A stretch of DNA of 64,000 bases from Thermococcus aggregans (GTDB lineage: Archaea > Methanobacteriota_B > Thermococci > Thermococcales > Thermococcaceae). The first letter of the stretch is position 1. Each line of letters opens with the position of its first letter. The DNA is taken from NCBI RefSeq assembly GCF_024022995.1, contig NZ_CP099582.1, positions 1,116,001 through 1,180,000 on the forward strand, read 5' to 3'. Under the pieces are notes generated by a model, which was not told the DNA's origin, did not search any database, and was given only the letters and a program-made list of their open reading frames with translations. The translations under genes were made by a program, and so were the position numbers. Shown here one piece after another: positions 53,183-62,139 of the stretch.

Positions 53183-55031
53183 CGTCCAGCGTCTTAGCAA
53201 CAAAAGCGAGCAGCTCCGTTAGCTCCCTAATCCGGGTTTCAGGCGAAGCTCCCATGTGGCCGCTCTTTGTTTCCACCCTTAGGTAAACCGATGCACCGAT
53301 GTCTTTGAGCCGCTTTGCGAACTTAAGTGCATGGCCCGGGTGAACCCTATCGTCGTGTAAACCTGTGTAAATGAGCGTCGGCGGATACTTTTGAGGCTTT
53401 AAGTTGTGATATGGAGAATATTTGAGTAAAAACTCTCTGTCTTTTGGGTCATCTGGATTGCCGTATTCTGGTATCCAAACGCTGCCAATGTAAAGCTTGT
53501 GGAAGCGTAGCATGTCTATAACGGGGTAGCCTATTAAAGCGACATCCATAAGGTCAGGCCTCTGTGTCAGCACGGCTGAAATCAAAAGTCCGCCGTTGCT
53601 TCTTCCCCATGCCGCAACCTTGTATCCCTCTTTTTTGAGTTTTTCAAGAACCGCCATGAAATCGTCAAACACGTTCTGCTTGTTCTCTCTCATTCCAGCC
53701 CTATGCCATTCCTCACCGTACTCGGAACCGCCACGGAGGTTTGCCATCACAAAGGTTCCGCCGCGCTTTATGAATGGGATCACATGCGGGAAGAACCTTG
53801 GCTTTAGTGCGATGTTAAATCCTCCGTATCCAAAGACCCATGCCTTTCTGTCGTCTTTCTCTCCTCTAACGATGAAGTAGTGAATCTTGGTTCCGTCTCT
53901 GGAGGTTGCAAAGTCTTCGCCGACTTTAAAGTCTCCTTCAACCTTTACTTCACTCACAACTTCGAGCTTTTCATCAAATTTATACAATCTATATGGAACT
54001 GTGAAGCTCTCGTATCTGAGCAGGGCTTTTTTGCCATCGCTGTCCAGCGGATACACCTGTCCCGGCACATCAAAAGTTATCTCATCCAATAATTCGCCAT
54101 CCAGCGTAAAGAGCTTCAGCATTGACGATGCATGAACCATGTAGCCGGCAAGTATCTTTCCGTTTACAATAATCGCCCATTCCAACGGGAACTCTTCCTC
54201 CGCTATTACCTCCTTTGCCCCTTCGCCGTCTAATGCTATGACCTTTCCAAGCCCTTTGCCCTCTCTTGTGTATATGTAAAGCTTTCCATCGACGTAGTCT
54301 ATTGGGTAGGCCGGGACTTCGCTTGAATACACTTTTTTCCATTTTTCCGGCTCTTCAAGGGGTCCAAAGTAAATGTCTGCCTTGTTCCATCCAAAGCTCA
54401 CGGTAAGCATTGCCCATTTTCCGTCGGTGCTCTTTTGGAGGTTCATGAAATAGCCTGAGACAAGCCCTTCACCAAAGATCATTTCTTCTTTTTCTTCCTT
54501 CTTAAGGAATATCCTTTCTGCTGGAGCGGGAACTCCGTCTGGTGTTTCTCCCTTCCTGTAGAAGCGGGCAAAGTAATAACCATTCTCAAGGAAGACAATG
54601 TTCCGTATTGAGGGCTTTATTTCTTCAATAATCTCTCCGCTTTCGAGGTCTATTATTCTCGTTATTCCTTCGTCGGCACCACCAATTGAGAAGGTGTAAG
54701 CTAACTTTTTGCTTTTTTTGTCTCCTATGAACCCCTGAAGAAGGACTTCATCGTTAAGCTCTTTTTCGAGTTCCTTTGAATCAACTATTACCTCCCCGCT
54801 CTCAAGGACCTTGATAGCCTGCCTTCCCCCTTCATTTACCTGTACAATTGTTCCCTTCTCGGTGATTTGAGCTCTCACAATGTTTGGAAGGTAGTAGTAT
54901 TCTCTTACCTCTTCAATAAGCTTCTCGGGTAAATCTCCGATAAACTCTCTAAAGCGTGTGTTTTCCTCTTGGACAAATTTTAGAACTCTCTCGTCCTTTA
55001 GGTTTTCCATCCAGATGTAAGGGTCTTCCAT
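53172..55031 (-). CDS. Prolyl oligopeptidase (S9)
   Basis: 619 residues, as in Pyrococcus furiosus. N-terminal DPYIWMENLKDERVLKFV and beta-propeller up to about residue 360, then the alpha/beta-hydrolase with GYGGFNI, nucleophile WGRSNGGLLIS (Ser near 477), Asp and its neighbours in HDDRVHPGHA and catalytic His in SGHMGAS. It cleaves short peptides after Pro inside the cell. GGTGATGAAC precedes the ATG at 55031. The 3' end overlaps the preceding surface protein gene by 11 bases. Confidence 0.96.
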   Translation of the reverse strand: MEDPYIWMENLKDERVLKFVQEENTRFREFIGDLPEKLIEEVREYYYLPNIVRAQITEKGTIVQVNEGGRQAIKVLESGEVIVDSKELEKELNDEVLLQGFIGDKKSKKLAYTFSIGGADEGITRIIDLESGEIIEEIKPSIRNIVFLENGYYFARFYRKGETPDGVPAPAERIFLKKEEKEEMIFGEGLVSGYFMNLQKSTDGKWAMLTVSFGWNKADIYFGPLEEPEKWKKVYSSEVPAYPIDYVDGKLYIYTREGKGLGKVIALDGEGAKEVIAEEEFPLEWAIIVNGKILAGYMVHASSMLKLFTLDGELLDEITFDVPGQVYPLDSDGKKALLRYESFTVPYRLYKFDEKLEVVSEVKVEGDFKVGEDFATSRDGTKIHYFIVRGEKDDRKAWVFGYGGFNIALKPRFFPHVIPFIKRGGTFVMANLRGGSEYGEEWHRAGMRENKQNVFDDFMAVLEKLKKEGYKVAAWGRSNGGLLISAVLTQRPDLMDVALIGYPVIDMLRFHKLYIGSVWIPEYGNPDDPKDREFLLKYSPYHNLKPQKYPPTLIYTGLHDDRVHPGHALKFAKRLKDIGASVYLRVETKSGHMGASPETRIRELTELLAFVAKTLDVKV

Positions 55032-55129
55032 GTTCATCACCTATTAGATATGGGGATTAGCGTTGTTAAATGTATCGCTACGCTCAACCTTTAAATATCT
55101 CCTCGCCTAATAATTTCTTAGGTGGTTTT

Positions 55130-57016
55130 ATGATAATTCGGGGAAAAGTGGTTGGCAGTGAAGTCCCTCGCTTTAAGCACAGATGGTTTGGGATTCTCGA
55201 AGTTGAGAGTAATGGAGAAAAGTATAAGCTCTATATGAGCGGCATTGCTCAATGGCTGATAACGGGAGATGAAGTGGAAATACACACCAAGAATAAGCCC
55301 AAAAAGGGCAATGTGCTCGACTTTGATGATTACGAACTCTATAAATTTTATGAAGGAGAGAAAATAAAGGTCTGGCCAGTTTGGGAGAAAGAATACGAAG
55401 CAAAGCGCTTTTCTCCCCTAACTGGTGAACTTCTTTACACTTATAGAATAAAGGCAAGAGAAGCAACTTATGAAAGCGATTTTGAGGCAATAGCAGAGCT
55501 CGAGCAGTACCACTACGCATCACAAAAGGAGAAAGTCGCATTATGGAGATGTGAAGAAGGGCATATATTTGAGGCAAACACAAAACAGGCTTGCCCTGTC
55601 TGCGGAAATGAAAAAGTCCATATCCTTGAGATTAAAGGTTCAACACCAGCATCACGCTTCCTAATTCTTGAACTTGAGAACAGAGAGGAATATGAACCGA
55701 GGATTCTGGCGTATGTGAGGGTTGACCCTCCGATTCCGCTGATGCACCGCCGCTTGCCCAATGGAGAGATAGAAAAGAACATAAGGGAGAAGGTTTTCCC
55801 GGAGGAGTGGTTTAAGCCCTCTTTCTGGCCAGAAAGAATTATGAAAGAACTTTACGAGGAACTGAAGAAGAAGCACAGTAAAAAGGTTGCACGCCATCTG
55901 CTGTGGGAGAAAGCAAAGTGGCAGGCTTTAAGAGAAAGCAACACCGCTGGAGCTAGGATAGCGAGGGTAGTTGTTCATCCGGATTATAGAAGTGATGGAC
56001 TTGGACAGCTCAGCGTTAAAGCTGCCCTTGACTGGATAAGTGAAAGAAGAATCCCCGAGATGAGAAAGAGAAAGCACATTGTAGAGACCATAGCACAAAT
56101 GGCGCGCTTCAATCCGTTCTTTGAGAAGGTTGGTTTCAAGTTTCTCTGGGAGACCGCAAGCGGGAGGCCCGTACTTTTCTATCCCTTAACAGATGAAGCT
56201 AAGGAATACATCGAAAGGTTCCTCAAGGAGGATCCATACGCTCCCAAGGATGGGAGACTGTGGAGGCCGAGCTACGGGAAGGTCGAGCCTTTAAAGGGGC
56301 CGATAGTCTTTAAAAACGTCAGCAAGGTTTTTGAAAGCGAACTGGATATAAAAGGCCTTCCAGAGGAGATAAAGTTCCTTTTGGAGGCTTTTGGGGTCAG
56401 ACATAGGGTAATACAGAGACCGGTCTTGAGGAATTTGAACTTCGAAATTAAGCCCGGCGAAGTAATTGCGGTAGTTGGGGCCAGCGGGGCTGGAAAAACG
56501 ACTTTAATTAGGCTTGTCCTCGGAGCTGCACTGGGTTATTGGGATGAGAAATATAGGCCCAGCAGTGGAGAAATCAAAGTGCCGGATAATGTTAGAGTTT
56601 CAGCATTGTTGCCGGGAGAGCAGGAGCCCATCTTTGGTAGCGAAAGCATTTTGGAGCACGTTTACAGGAAAATAGGGGATTTAAACGCAGCTGTCGAAGT
56701 TCTAAACCGCTCTGGGCTAAGTGATGCCGTACTTTATAGGGCAAAGTTCAGCGAGCTTTCAACGGGTCAAAAAGAGAGGGCAAAAATAGCATCCCTACTT
56801 GCAGAAAAGCCGAACCTTTTACTCATTGATGAATTTGCGGCACACCTCGATACTCTCACCGCAATGAGGGTTGCCAAGAAAGTGAGCGAAATTTTGAGAG
56901 AAGCTGGGATAACTGCTTTGATAATAACCCATAGACCAGAGGTCGTTAAGGCTTTGGACCCCGATAAAGTCCTTTTTGTTGGCTATGGAAGTGCAAAGTT
57001 AACTGATCAATTTTGA
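55130..57016 (+). CDS. Fusion of zinc ribbon, GNAT acetyltransferase-like domain and ABC ATPase
   Basis: 628 residues. A zinc ribbon near 140-165 (CEEGHIFE, CPVCGN), a GNAT-like domain with RVVVHPDYRSDGLGQ (acetyl-CoA loop) near 285-300, and an ABC ATPase from about 400: Walker A GASGAGKTTL, signature LSTGQKERAKIASL, Walker B LLLIDEFAAHLD, switch His in IITHRPE. No membrane segments. The same architecture is known as COG2401, of unknown function. The ATPase without a permease recalls RNA- or DNA-linked ABC proteins (ABCE, SMC types). GGTGGTTTT precedes the ATG at 55130, 20 codons into the open frame. Confidence 0.88.
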   Translation: MIIRGKVVGSEVPRFKHRWFGILEVESNGEKYKLYMSGIAQWLITGDEVEIHTKNKPKKGNVLDFDDYELYKFYEGEKIKVWPVWEKEYEAKRFSPLTGELLYTYRIKAREATYESDFEAIAELEQYHYASQKEKVALWRCEEGHIFEANTKQACPVCGNEKVHILEIKGSTPASRFLILELENREEYEPRILAYVRVDPPIPLMHRRLPNGEIEKNIREKVFPEEWFKPSFWPERIMKELYEELKKKHSKKVARHLLWEKAKWQALRESNTAGARIARVVVHPDYRSDGLGQLSVKAALDWISERRIPEMRKRKHIVETIAQMARFNPFFEKVGFKFLWETASGRPVLFYPLTDEAKEYIERFLKEDPYAPKDGRLWRPSYGKVEPLKGPIVFKNVSKVFESELDIKGLPEEIKFLLEAFGVRHRVIQRPVLRNLNFEIKPGEVIAVVGASGAGKTTLIRLVLGAALGYWDEKYRPSSGEIKVPDNVRVSALLPGEQEPIFGSESILEHVYRKIGDLNAAVEVLNRSGLSDAVLYRAKFSELSTGQKERAKIASLLAEKPNLLLIDEFAAHLDTLTAMRVAKKVSEILREAGITALIITHRPEVVKALDPDKVLFVGYGSAKLTDQF

Positions 57017-57067
57017 CCACATTTTTCTTTTCCTTTGACCACACTATATCTAATTGAGGTGGTGATT

Positions 57068-57739
57068 ATGATTGAAGTTGTTGAGAGAGAGTACAAATTA
57101 AGTGAAGGAACAACGCTGAAAATTGGAAACGTAAATGGCACCATAAAGATTGAGGGGTATGATGGAGATACAATAAAACTCAAAGCGGAGAAAAAATGGG
57201 GGCTTTTGGGTGCGGAACCAAAAATAAAGGTAAGAAAGGAAGGAAACATGCTTGTGATTAAAACTGAACATAAAAGGAGCTTTGGTATAAACATTGGAGA
57301 AAGTGCCGTTAACTTTGAAATCATGGTTCCTAAGGGAATAAAGATCGAGAAAGTCGGGACCGTTAATGGCTTAATAAGCATCAAAGGCGTCAGGGAAATT
57401 GGAAAGGTATCGACTGTGAACGGTAGAATATCACTTGAGAGCTGCTTTTTTGAAAAAGCTTCAACCGTAAATGGGTCTATAAAAACCGTTTTCTCAATGA
57501 TAAAAGGAGACAGCACGATTTCGACTGTAAATGGGAACATTGAAGTTTATATTCCCAGAAAGGCAGATGCGGAGATAAAAGCGAGCACTGTTAATGGAAA
57601 AATAGCCTCTGAGCTTCCGGGAGAGCTTTCAAAAACGCCTTTCCATGGGCCAAAGTCATTTGAAGCAGTTCTTGGGGAGGGGAAGTATAAGATTAAGATT
57701 TCGACTGTAAACGGGAGCATAGCTATTAAAGCACTATGA
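57068..57739 (+). CDS. DUF4097-family protein with VNG repeats
   Basis: 223 residues. Seven TVNG-type motifs at residues 22, 99, 118, 134, 154, 175 and 214, mostly in S-T-V-N-G form about 20 residues apart, predict a regular beta-solenoid. No signal peptide or membrane segment, so it may stay in the cytosol. DUF4097 proteins are linked to surface or stress functions in bacteria; role here unknown. GAGGTGGTGATT precedes the ATG at 57068. The end overlaps the CPBP protease gene by 14 bases. A long open frame on the opposite strand is a shadow of the repeats. Confidence 0.82.
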   Translation: MIEVVEREYKLSEGTTLKIGNVNGTIKIEGYDGDTIKLKAEKKWGLLGAEPKIKVRKEGNMLVIKTEHKRSFGINIGESAVNFEIMVPKGIKIEKVGTVNGLISIKGVREIGKVSTVNGRISLESCFFEKASTVNGSIKTVFSMIKGDSTISTVNGNIEVYIPRKADAEIKASTVNGKIASELPGELSKTPFHGPKSFEAVLGEGKYKIKISTVNGSIAIKAL

Positions 57740-58313
57740 GCAGATCAAAAACTACCGAACCAATCCAGTGAAGAAGGAAGCTTGGCAGAAAGCTCTTGCT
57801 CTTTAAATCAATTTTTGCAAAAACTACTCCTGCTATGAACGAGTAGGGAAGTTCCAGTGGCGGCTTGCCTACGTGAACGAGAGTGTAGGGGATGTTTTGA
57901 GCCATTATGCCAAGCCACTCGTTTTTCTTAGCAAGAGGAAAGAGAATAATTCCACGGTAAAACGCCTCATGGGCAAACATAATAACGCCAATTAAAATCT
58001 CCTTGAAGAGAAAATCTCCCCAAGAGGTGTAGGTAAATATCGGATAATAAGCCCTGAAGCTTTCCAGCCGGGATGCGTAAATGCTTACGGGAAGGGAGAG
58101 AACGAAAAGGGCAAGTGCCGAGGTATAACCCTCTTTTCTTCCTATTTTAAAACCAAGCTCGTGGGATTTGAAGCCAAGTAGATAAGCAACTGCTAGAGGT
58201 ATGAAGACGTAGAAAAGGGCATCATAAAAGGCCCACTCATAGATGTTTTTCCCGACTTTCTGGTTGAGAAATATAAGAAAGATTGAAGTCAGGTAGAGGG
58301 CTACGAGTTTCAA
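57726..58313 (-). CDS. CPBP-family intramembrane metalloprotease
   Basis: About 195 residues with five to six membrane segments. FAHEAFYRGI carries the ExxxR core of CPBP (CAAX/bacteriocin-processing) proteases, but the usual double Glu is His-Glu; the downstream His appear in TLVHVG and LLHWIGSVVFD. It would cleave membrane or prenylated peptides. A GTG follows the stop of the upstream gene directly; AGGTGT placed before the TTG at 58313 suggests this as start. It forms an operon with the unknown protein upstream. Confidence 0.8.
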   Translation of the reverse strand: MKLVALYLTSIFLIFLNQKVGKNIYEWAFYDALFYVFIPLAVAYLLGFKSHELGFKIGRKEGYTSALALFVLSLPVSIYASRLESFRAYYPIFTYTSWGDFLFKEILIGVIMFAHEAFYRGIILFPLAKKNEWLGIMAQNIPYTLVHVGKPPLELPYSFIAGVVFAKIDLKSKSFLPSFLLHWIGSVVFDLLIVL

Positions 58314-58322
58314 CTTGCACAC

Positions 58323-59222
58323 CTACAGGTATAAGGTTACGAGAGGGTTAAAAGCTTCTCTTCCTACCTGAATTCCTCCGTCTGTAAACCTAATGGCGAT
58401 ATCCAGTGGTCTAGCATAGGATATTCTTCTATTAATTCTTACTCCCACCTCATCTTGAAATGTCCCTCTGTTTATCCGTGCGAGGTTGTCATATAGAAGT
58501 GTAATGAAGTTTCTGTAGTCGTGCATCTCGTCTAAGAACTCTTTTTGCTCTGGGTTCAGCTTGGGATATATGTATCTCATAAAAAACGACTCAAACTCTG
58601 ATCTACTCTCCAGAGAGTAAGCAAACAACAGCTTGTAGAACTCTTTGTTTTTGCTGCGAAATGTGGACTCAATGTATGGCAGAGCTCTTCCAAATATTCT
58701 TGCCAATACTTTGTACTCTGATATTTTAGACTCTATTCTAAATTCTCCACCGTGTATTTCCAGTTTAATAAACTTGCTGCTTTCATATTCAAGATATATC
58801 TCCTCATAGCATATTGTAACTCCTATGGGTGGTTTTCGCATTAGCTTTAAGATTTCCTGTAGTTTTTTTGTAATATACTCTATGCTCCGTGAATTTCCAA
58901 TATACATGATGTGAGCGTTGTTAAAAGTATACTCTCCCGCGGTATCTGTATCCAGATCAAATACTATTGTTTTCTTCCAGGGGGGCATGTTGTATCTGTT
59001 AAGTACTTTTAGCTCCAGAAGCGATACTGGAACTTCCTTTTTTACGCCTCCGAAGTATTTCCTAAATACCAGAACTGGATGGTACCCCTTTGAAGGGTTA
59101 AATGGGGATATTGGCATATTAACGATCTCTCTAGAAATTTTGATCGCTGATTTTATCTTTTCCTCATACGCTTGACTGAAATGATAGATAAGATCTTTGA
59201 TAAGCACATCCTCCCGTGTCAT
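58323..59222 (-). CDS. Unknown protein upstream of the CPBP protease
   Basis: 299 residues; I do not recognise it. No signal peptide or membrane segment. It has a beta-rich middle (KTIVFDLDTDTAGEYTFNNA, then IMYIGNSRSIEYI) and a helical stretch (SEFESFFMRYIYPKLNPEQK) before a C-terminal GGIQVGREAFNPL. AAGGGAGATCC lies before the ATG at 59222. Its base composition seems a little more AT-rich than neighbours. The start of the CPBP gene follows within ten bases, so they probably work together. Confidence 0.75.
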   Translation of the reverse strand: MTREDVLIKDLIYHFSQAYEEKIKSAIKISREIVNMPISPFNPSKGYHPVLVFRKYFGGVKKEVPVSLLELKVLNRYNMPPWKKTIVFDLDTDTAGEYTFNNAHIMYIGNSRSIEYITKKLQEILKLMRKPPIGVTICYEEIYLEYESSKFIKLEIHGGEFRIESKISEYKVLARIFGRALPYIESTFRSKNKEFYKLLFAYSLESRSEFESFFMRYIYPKLNPEQKEFLDEMHDYRNFITLLYDNLARINRGTFQDEVGVRINRRISYARPLDIAIRFTDGGIQVGREAFNPLVTLYL

Positions 59223-59287
59223 GGATCTCCCTTCCACAAGTTCTAAGCCACCAATTAAAAGTTTGACTGTTTAAATAGAACTATATG

Positions 59288-59299
59288 CGAATATATTCG
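59288..59299. promoter_or_regulatory. Perfect palindrome upstream of the CPBP operon
   Basis: CGAATATATTCG is a perfect 12-base palindrome in the AT-rich gap between the FKBP gene and the unknown gene. A minus-strand TATA (TCTATTTAAAC, about 59266-59276) lies between it and the start codon. It may be a regulator site for this operon. Confidence 0.4.
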
Positions 59300-59333
59300 A
59301 AAAAGAGTATAAATTAGGATGAAGAGAAAAGGT

Positions 59334-60221
59334 TCAGTTTTGTTCTTTTTCTTCGGTTTCCTCTTTTTCTTGAGGCTCTTCCTTCACTTCTTCAGCCTTC
59401 TTGGACTCTTCTTTTGTTTCTTCGCTAGTTTCCTTTTCTTCTGACGCTTCTTCTTTTTGTTCTTCTTTCTGCTCTTCTTCGGTCTTTTCTTCGATTTCAA
59501 CTTCTTCCCTGGCCTCTGGTGGCTTCAAGAGTTCTTCAATAGTTGGCTTGAACTCAACCTTTTCGTATCCCAAGAACTTGAGGTCGCTCTCAAGAAGGAT
59601 TTCTCCCAAGATAAGGGTTCTTGGGTCTACCTGTTGCTCTCCGAAGTCTATTTTAACGTCGTTTTCGCCCACTTCGATCTGCACTTTTTCGAGGTCTATT
59701 CTTGGGATTCTGAGCTCAATTAGGGCTTTCACTTTTTCTATTGGATCCTCTATTTTTTCGACTATCTCAACCTCATAAACGACGGTTTTTCCTGCGTATG
59801 GGTGGTTAAAGTCAACCCTAACTCTACCGCTTGAGACGCTTATTACTCTACCTTTGAGCTTCCTTCCGCTCTCTGTTTCGATTTCCACGTCGAGACCGGG
59901 GAATGGGTAAATACCCTGCCTCCTGAACTGGCCGATTGTGAATGTCTTTATGAGCTTTGGATCCCTTTTTCCAAATGCCTTTTCTGGTGGAACCTCAATT
60001 GTGTATTTCTTTCCGACTTCTAAGCCTTCGAGGGCTTCATCGAGACCCTTTATTACGTGCCCGGCGCCAACCGCTATTGGAACCGGCCCGTAAATTCCAT
60101 TCTCGTTGTAGATCCCAGCTTCCTTTGCAACATCCTCATAAGTCGTGTCAAATATCTCCCCTGTTTCTTTTATCTTTCCAATGTAGTGGAGCCTTATTAC
60201 GTCTTTCTTTGCTACTTTCAT
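59334..60221 (-). CDS. Long FKBP-type peptidyl-prolyl isomerase with acidic tail
   Basis: 295 residues. The FKBP domain includes KKDVIRLHYIGKIKETGEIF, VGAGHVIKGLDEALEGLEVG and PPEKAFGKRDP with an IF-domain insertion, then a C-terminal domain (about 150-230) as in archaeal FKBP26-29 with chaperone activity. After KPPEAREEVEI there follow about 60 residues of nearly pure Glu/Lys. GGAGGT lies seven bases before the ATG at 60221; upstream codons of the frame are not used. Cytosolic folding helper. Confidence 0.93.
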   Translation of the reverse strand: MKVAKKDVIRLHYIGKIKETGEIFDTTYEDVAKEAGIYNENGIYGPVPIAVGAGHVIKGLDEALEGLEVGKKYTIEVPPEKAFGKRDPKLIKTFTIGQFRRQGIYPFPGLDVEIETESGRKLKGRVISVSSGRVRVDFNHPYAGKTVVYEVEIVEKIEDPIEKVKALIELRIPRIDLEKVQIEVGENDVKIDFGEQQVDPRTLILGEILLESDLKFLGYEKVEFKPTIEELLKPPEAREEVEIEEKTEEEQKEEQKEEASEEKETSEETKEESKKAEEVKEEPQEKEETEEKEQN

Positions 60222-60349
60222 AATCATAACCTCCCTTTTTCCTTTTTTCAAAAACTGGTTTAGATTATGGACGGGGGTTTTTAAGCTTTGCACTTGCCGG
60301 AAGCGATAATCTAATAAAAACTTTGAGGAACTCTCTTTGGGTGAATGAG

Positions 60350-61774
60350 ATGAGAGTTTATAACACTATGTCCAAGCAAAAGGAGGAATTTAAGCCCCTG
60401 AGAGATGGCGAGGTTAGAATGTACGTCTGTGGGCCAACTGTTTACGATTACACTCATTTGGGCCATGCAAGGACTTACATAGCGTTTGACGTTATTAGAA
60501 GATATCTGGAGCATAAGGGTTATACCGTTTTGATGGTAATGAACTTCACCGATATAGATGACAAGATCATTAAAAGGGCAAACGAAACCGGAGAAGACCC
60601 GAAGAAGCTGGCTGAAAAGTTTCTCCGCCTCTTCCTTGAAGATATGAAAGCCCTCAAAGTGAAGCCGGCTGATATTTATCCCAGGGTAACGGAACACATT
60701 CAAGATATAATTGAGTTTGTAAAGAAGCTTGAAGAAAAGGGCTATGCCTATGAAGGAAGCGACGGCGTTTATTTTGAAGTCAGAAAATACCAGGACTATG
60801 GAAAGCTGAGCAAGATAAATCTTGAGGAGCTTAGAAAGGGTGCCAGAGTTGAGCCCGGAGAAGGGAAGAAAAATCCAGAGGACTTTGCCTTGTGGAAGAA
60901 AGCTAAGCCCGGCGAACCTAAATGGCCTTCCCCATGGGGTGAAGGAAGACCTGGCTGGCACATAGAATGCTCCACCATGAGTACCAAGTACCTCGGTGAG
61001 CAGTTCGACATTCACGGAGGCGGAAATGACCTTATCTTCCCGCACCATGAAAATGAGATAGCCCAGACAGAGGCATGCACGGGCAAAGAATGGGTGCGCT
61101 ACTGGCTTCACACAGGTTTTGTAATGGTAAGAGGGGAGAAAATGAGCAAGAGCCTTGGAAACTTCGTTACAATCAGAGAACTCCTCCAAAAGTATTCGCC
61201 CGAGGTCATAAGGTTCTTCGTCCTCCAAAAGCACTACCGCTCTCCGTTGGATTACACTGAAGAGGGAATTCAACACGCAAAGAACAACCTTGAGAGGCTT
61301 TACAACACACTCGAAAACATAAGAATAGCCCTTGAAAAGGCAGAAACGCCGTTTAAATGGGACAAGGAGGAGTTTGAGCTTTATGAGACAATAAGGGACG
61401 CGAGAAAGAAGTTCTATGAAGCAATGGACGATGACTTTAACACGGCTGAGGCAATGAAGCCAATATTCGAGGTTGCGAATGCCGTAAACAGATACTTGGA
61501 AAGGGTCGAAAAGCCCAAGGAAAGCGTGCTTAGAAAAGCCCTTGAGTTCTTCAAGATGGTGAGTGAGGTCTTTGGTATCTTCGAGGACTACTTCAAAGAG
61601 TCCAAGGAGACAAAAGAAGAAGAGTTAATAGAGCTCCTAGTTGAAGTAAGGTCAGAGCTTAGAAAACAGAGAAACTTTGAGCTTGCAGATAGAATAAGGA
61701 GCAAGCTCAGGGAGCTTGGAATTCAGCTTGAAGACACACCTCAAGGAACGATCTGGAAAAGGATAGAGGTTTAG
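60350..61774 (+). CDS. cysS: Cysteine--tRNA ligase
   Basis: 474 residues. GPTVYDYTHLGHARTY holds the HIGH motif with a preceding Cys zinc ligand, and GEKMSKSLGNF is the KMSKS loop; ECSTMSTKYLGEQFDIHGGG supplies other zinc ligands. It charges tRNA-Cys. GGGTGAATGAG precedes the ATG at 60350, nine codons into the open frame. A 966-base opposite open frame is a shadow. Confidence 0.97.
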   Translation: MRVYNTMSKQKEEFKPLRDGEVRMYVCGPTVYDYTHLGHARTYIAFDVIRRYLEHKGYTVLMVMNFTDIDDKIIKRANETGEDPKKLAEKFLRLFLEDMKALKVKPADIYPRVTEHIQDIIEFVKKLEEKGYAYEGSDGVYFEVRKYQDYGKLSKINLEELRKGARVEPGEGKKNPEDFALWKKAKPGEPKWPSPWGEGRPGWHIECSTMSTKYLGEQFDIHGGGNDLIFPHHENEIAQTEACTGKEWVRYWLHTGFVMVRGEKMSKSLGNFVTIRELLQKYSPEVIRFFVLQKHYRSPLDYTEEGIQHAKNNLERLYNTLENIRIALEKAETPFKWDKEEFELYETIRDARKKFYEAMDDDFNTAEAMKPIFEVANAVNRYLERVEKPKESVLRKALEFFKMVSEVFGIFEDYFKESKETKEEELIELLVEVRSELRKQRNFELADRIRSKLRELGIQLEDTPQGTIWKRIEV

Positions 61775-61812
61775 CGAAGTCTGCTTCGGATAAAAAGGAA
61801 AGTAATCTCATT

Positions 61813-62067
61813 TCACTCCTTTTTCCTTTTGAACTCTGCTAAGAGCTCCTTTGCTGCCTTTACCATTTCTTCGAGGCTTGCTTTTTCGTGGGATATTCCA
61901 ATGGTTATCTTTGCGTTTGTCGTTGCGTATGAGAAATAAAGCGTATTGCCCTTGCTCTCGGCGAAAAACTGCTCTACTGTGGTCTCTTCTTCTACCCCTT
62001 CATCTCCTTCTTCTGCAGCTGTGACTTCGTTTGGCAGGTCTTCAAAGAGCATTGGTTTTGGCTTCAC
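61813..62067 (-). CDS. Small acidic hypothetical protein
   Basis: 84 residues from a GTG at 62067 behind GGTGGTGAAA. N-terminal KPKPMLFEDLP, a Glu-rich linker, then a beta-alpha part (NTLYFSYATTNAKITIGI, KASLEEMVKAAKELLAEFK). The family is not recognised. Lies between cysS (convergent) and the divergent M20 peptidase gene. Confidence 0.75.
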   Translation of the reverse strand: MKPKPMLFEDLPNEVTAAEEGDEGVEEETTVEQFFAESKGNTLYFSYATTNAKITIGISHEKASLEEMVKAAKELLAEFKRKKE

Positions 62068-62139
62068 TTTCACCACCGGCTATAGTCGGAGTGAAAATTC
62101 TTAAATATCATTTCGATGAAAATCTTAATGGTGCTGCCT

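Noticed and set aside
57007-57540. Minus-strand open frame (177 codons) with repeated FTV motifs
   Set aside because: It is the complement of the VNG repeats of the DUF4097 gene; the plus strand has a proper start and family match.
60311-61276. Long minus-strand open frame (321 codons) opposite cysS
   Set aside because: It lies wholly over the CysRS gene, whose motifs are clear, and has no ribosome-binding site or family features; a shadow frame.
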